Shown piece after piece: positions 38,785 through 41,318 of a stretch of 41,318 nt of DNA. The stretch is taken from positions 1 to 41,318 of the forward strand of contig JAGWSB010000012.1 in the NCBI GenBank assembly GCA_028876375.1, in the 5' to 3' direction. The first letter of the stretch is position 1; every line of letters starts with the position of its first letter. The position numbers and the translations under genes are program-made. Origin of the DNA: Chloroflexota bacterium. Its GTDB lineage: Bacteria; Chloroflexota; Limnocylindria; P2-11E. The notes beneath the pieces were generated by a model. The model was given only the letters and a program-made list of their open reading frames with translations, did no database searches and was not told the DNA's origin.

Positions 38785-41318
38785 CTAGTCCGCCGCCGCT
38801 TCCGCGACGGCCGCCGCGACGCTGTCGCGCGGGATGCGGCGGACGCGGACGTCGGGCAGCGAGGCGATGAACGTCGGTCCGTAGTCGCGCTCGACGACGC
38901 GACGGTCCATGAGGACGACCGCGCCGCGGTCCGTTCGCGTGCGGAGGAGACGGCCGAAGCCTTGCCGCAGGCGCAGCGCCGCCTGCGGCAGCTGGAACTC
39001 CCGGAAGGGGTCGTCGTATCGCTCCGACCGTCCGGCGACGAGCGGATCGTCGGGCACCGCGAAAGGCAGCTTCGCGACCACGACGCAGCGCAGCACGTCG
39101 CCGGGGAGGTCCACGCCCTCCCAGAACGACTGCGTCCCGAGCAGCACCGCGGAGCCCCGCATGAAGCGCTCGACGATCGCGCGCCGGGACCCGCCCAGCC
39201 CCTGCGTGAGCACGGCGATGCCGTCGTCCTCGAGAGGGTCCAGCAGAGCCGCGACCTCGCGCATCGACGCGTGGGCGGTGAAGAGGACCAGGGTCCGACC
39301 GCCGATGGCGCGGGCGATCTCGTCGACCGTCGCGGCGAGCTCGTCCGCGAACCCGGGATCGCTCGGATACGGGATGTCATTGGGCACGACGAGGACCGAC
39401 CGGCCGGCATGGTCGAACGACGAGCCGAGCACGAGGCCGCCGGCGACGTCGCGCACGCCGAGGCGCTCCAGGGTGAAGTCGAGCGATCCGGCGACCGCGA
39501 GCGTCGCCGAGGTCAGCGTGACCGAGCGATAGCGCTCGACGAGCGCGCGGCGCAGCGAACCCCCGACGTGCTCCGGCGCGACGTACAAGCCGATCGAGCG
39601 ATCCGACGGGAGCGTCGCGAGCCACACGATGTCGTTCGGCTTCGGCGCGTGGATCCCGCGGGAGATCGCGACGCGCGCGCCGACGATCTCGGTCGCGGCG
39701 CCGACGAGCTCGTCCCGCAGGTCCTCCTCATCGGCGGCGGCGCGCTCCTCGAGCCGCCCGCACTCCACGAGGATGGCGGCGAGCGAGTCCGCGAGACGCT
39801 CCGCGGCCAGCTCGACGGGGAGCCAGCGGTCGTCGCCGGCGCGCACGGCGGTCGTGATGCGCCGCCGGTCCTCGCCTCCGTCGCCGGGCAGCAGCGCCTG
39901 GAGGGCCGCGAAGGTCTCGCCGGCGCGCTCGCGCGCACGCTCGATCTCGCCTCTCAGCGACTCGGCGATCGGCGCGCGGTCGTCGCGCAGCGCGGCAAGG
40001 ACGAGCGGCGACCGCGCGACGCGACCCAGATCGTGCCGGAGCCGCTCGTCCTCGAGGCGATGGCCGAACACGTCGGACGCCACATCCTCCAAGCGGTGCG
40101 CCTCGTCGACGACGACGTGGTCGGCGTCCGGAAGCAGCGCGCTGCGCATGCGCGCGTCGTACAGGAGGAGGGCATGGTTCACGACGACGATCCCGGCACG
40201 TGAGGCGCGCTCGCGCGCGTTCTCCAGATAGCACCCTCCCGCGACCCGGCCGCACCGCGCACGGTCGCACGTCTCGTCGTCCGCGGAGATGCGCGGCCAG
40301 AGAGCGGCTTCGCTCGGCATGAGGTTGACCTCGACGCGGTCGCCGGTCGTGGTGAGGGTGCGCCAGACCAGCGTCTTGAGCGCGAGCCGCGTCTCGTCGC
40401 GCGTCACCGCCGAGGTGCGGAAGATCTGCCAGCGCCGCGGACAGAGGTAGTTCGACCGACCTTTGAGCGTCGCGACGGGCACGCTCGTGCCGAGCCCCGC
40501 CTGGAGCGCGGGCAGGTCCTTGCGGACGAGCTGGTCCTGCAGCGGGAGGGTGTGCGTGCTGACGACGACGCGCTCCCCCATCTGCGCGCGCCGGAGCGCG
40601 GGGACGAGGTACGCCAGGCTCTTGCCGATGCCCGTTCCGGCTTCGGCGACGAGGACGCCGCCGGTCTCCATCGTCCGCTCGATCGCGGTGGCGAGCTCGA
40701 GCTGCTCGGGGCGCTCTTCGTAGCCGGGCATCGCGCTGCGCAGCCTCTCGAACGCCGCGGCGGCCGCGAAAGAGAGCGCCGAGCCGATGCGGGGAAGGGA
40801 CCCGCGAGCACGCGCGACCCCCGGAGAAGGCTCGGCGCTCTCGTCGGCGGCCCAGCTCGAGCGCAGCGCGTCCGCAAAGAACGTCGCGTAGGCCGGCCCG
40901 AGCAGCGACGCTTGCGCCGCGCACTCCTCGAGCACGAGCGGCGGCAGCGCGCGGGCGCGGCGCGCGAGCGCGCCCAGGACGCCCGCGCAGGTGAGGGCGT
41001 CGTGGATGGCGCGGTGGGCCGCTTCGGGGACGATGGCCTCGTCGGCGGCGAGGCGCTGGAGGGCGTACGAGGGCGCCGTGGGCAGGAGGATCGACGCGAG
41101 CTCGGCCGTGTCGAGGCGTGGCAGCCCGGGCGGCATGCCCGCGCGCTCGAGGAAGGCGGCGTCGAAGCCGACGTTGTGCCCGACCAGCGTCGCGTCCTCG
41201 CCCAGGAAAGCGACGAAGCGCGCCATCGCGTCCTCGAGCGACGGCGCGCCCGCGAGGTCGCCGTCGGCGATGCCGGTCAGGCGCGTGATCGCCCGCGCCA
41301 GAGAGCGGCCCGGGTCGA
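38785..41318 (-). CDS. dinG: DinG-type helicase with DEDDh exonuclease domain, N-terminus missing
   Basis: An open frame of 844 codons running off the right edge. The N-terminal part is a DnaQ-like 3'-5' exonuclease: LTGIADGDL, TLVGHNVGFDAAFL, DTAELA and HRAIHDALTCAGVL are three Exo motifs; the first (DxE) motif lies beyond the edge. The helicase part has Walker A EAGTGIGKSLAYLVPA, four cysteines spaced as in XPD-type 4Fe-4S domains (YLCPRRW, then CDRARCGRVAGGC), VVDEAHRLEDV and C-terminal motifs TLVLFTAHASMREVA, GTQSFWEGVDLPG and RLRQGFGRLLRTRTDRG. The exonuclease-helicase fusion is known from Firmicutes DinG. It likely acts on R-loops or damaged DNA. An ATG at 41226 is internal, not the start. 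Confidence 0.95.
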   Translation of the reverse strand, partial: DPGRSLARAITRLTGIADGDLAGAPSLEDAMARFVAFLGEDATLVGHNVGFDAAFLERAGMPPGLPRLDTAELASILLPTAPSYALQRLAADEAIVPEAAHRAIHDALTCAGVLGALARRARALPPLVLEECAAQASLLGPAYATFFADALRSSWAADESAEPSPGVARARGSLPRIGSALSFAAAAAFERLRSAMPGYEERPEQLELATAIERTMETGGVLVAEAGTGIGKSLAYLVPALRRAQMGERVVVSTHTLPLQDQLVRKDLPALQAGLGTSVPVATLKGRSNYLCPRRWQIFRTSAVTRDETRLALKTLVWRTLTTTGDRVEVNLMPSEAALWPRISADDETCDRARCGRVAGGCYLENARERASRAGIVVVNHALLLYDARMRSALLPDADHVVVDEAHRLEDVASDVFGHRLEDERLRHDLGRVARSPLVLAALRDDRAPIAESLRGEIERARERAGETFAALQALLPGDGGEDRRRITTAVRAGDDRWLPVELAAERLADSLAAILVECGRLEERAAADEEDLRDELVGAATEIVGARVAISRGIHAPKPNDIVWLATLPSDRSIGLYVAPEHVGGSLRRALVERYRSVTLTSATLAVAGSLDFTLERLGVRDVAGGLVLGSSFDHAGRSVLVVPNDIPYPSDPGFADELAATVDEIARAIGGRTLVLFTAHASMREVAALLDPLEDDGIAVLTQGLGGSRRAIVERFMRGSAVLLGTQSFWEGVDLPGDVLRCVVVAKLPFAVPDDPLVAGRSERYDDPFREFQLPQAALRLRQGFGRLLRTRTDRGAVVLMDRRVVERDYGPTFIASLPDVRVRRIPRDSVAAAVAEAAAD

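Overview
The window is a 41.3 kb, very G+C-rich (about 70% by eye), gene-dense bacterial segment with almost only chromosomal core genes. No rRNA, tRNA, CRISPR array, transposase or integrase was seen. Gene content and sequence style (RNase Y next to YmdB, a short EF-Ts, a bactofilin, a Flp-type pilin, MEP-pathway isoprenoid genes, diaminopimelate synthesis, a DUF58/MoxR/DUF4129 cluster) suggest a Chloroflexota bacterium, possibly of the Limnocylindria/Ellin6529 type. That placement is inference from gene content, not a phylogeny. Both ends cut through genes (dapF at the left, dinG at the right), and the odd length would fit a whole metagenomic contig.

Layout. 1-8708 is one long minus-strand run: rny, ymdB, a PHP phosphoesterase, a small membrane protein, moxR, DUF58, DUF4129, miaA, dapF. 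Most junctions overlap by 4 bases (GTGA, ATGA or CTGA). 8923-13173 is plus strand: a pterin carbinolamine dehydratase, a three-gene ABC-2 exporter and an MFS transporter. 13204-16792 is minus strand: a small Lys-rich protein, recA, recX, a DinB protein, a DUF1579-like protein, and a second DinB gene with its own promoter. 16815-17972 holds a cobalamin adenosyltransferase (+) facing a DUF59 and a DUF2905 gene (-). 18233-21594 is a two-gene redox module: a membrane NapH-like polyferredoxin and a flavin/Fe-S oxidoreductase of the GltD/NfnL type, preceded by a heavily structured divergent promoter region. 21591-27170 is minus strand: bactofilin, ruvB, proS, a pentapeptide-repeat protein and ispG. 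A DUF2269-like membrane protein (+), an ABC-2 exporter (- strand, ATPase plus two permeases) and a GT4 glycosyltransferase (+) follow. 31375-37742 is the classic rpsB-tsf-pyrH-frr-uppS-cdsA-dxr-rseP operon (minus). The right end has an uncharacterised 134-residue protein, a lone Flp pilin with a very strong terminator, a possible 48-residue ORF, and a DinG helicase fused to a DEDDh exonuclease.

How the parts work together. ispG, dxr and uppS lead from the MEP pathway to undecaprenyl carrier lipid; cdsA and rseP serve the membrane; dapF serves lysine/peptidoglycan; recA/recX, ruvB and dinG serve recombination and repair; rny/ymdB serve RNA turnover.

Best leads: a pair of post-stop hairpins (after recA and after pyrH) that differ by a compensatory base-pair change; two genes (miaA, ymdB) whose only well-placed start is CTG; a recurrent TANNNT box 6-10 bases before start codons, implying many leaderless mRNAs; the NapH-like/GltD-like redox pair with its palindromic leader; a DXR missing part of its NADPH domain; and a left edge where dapF gives way to sequence that looks like a different protein in another frame.
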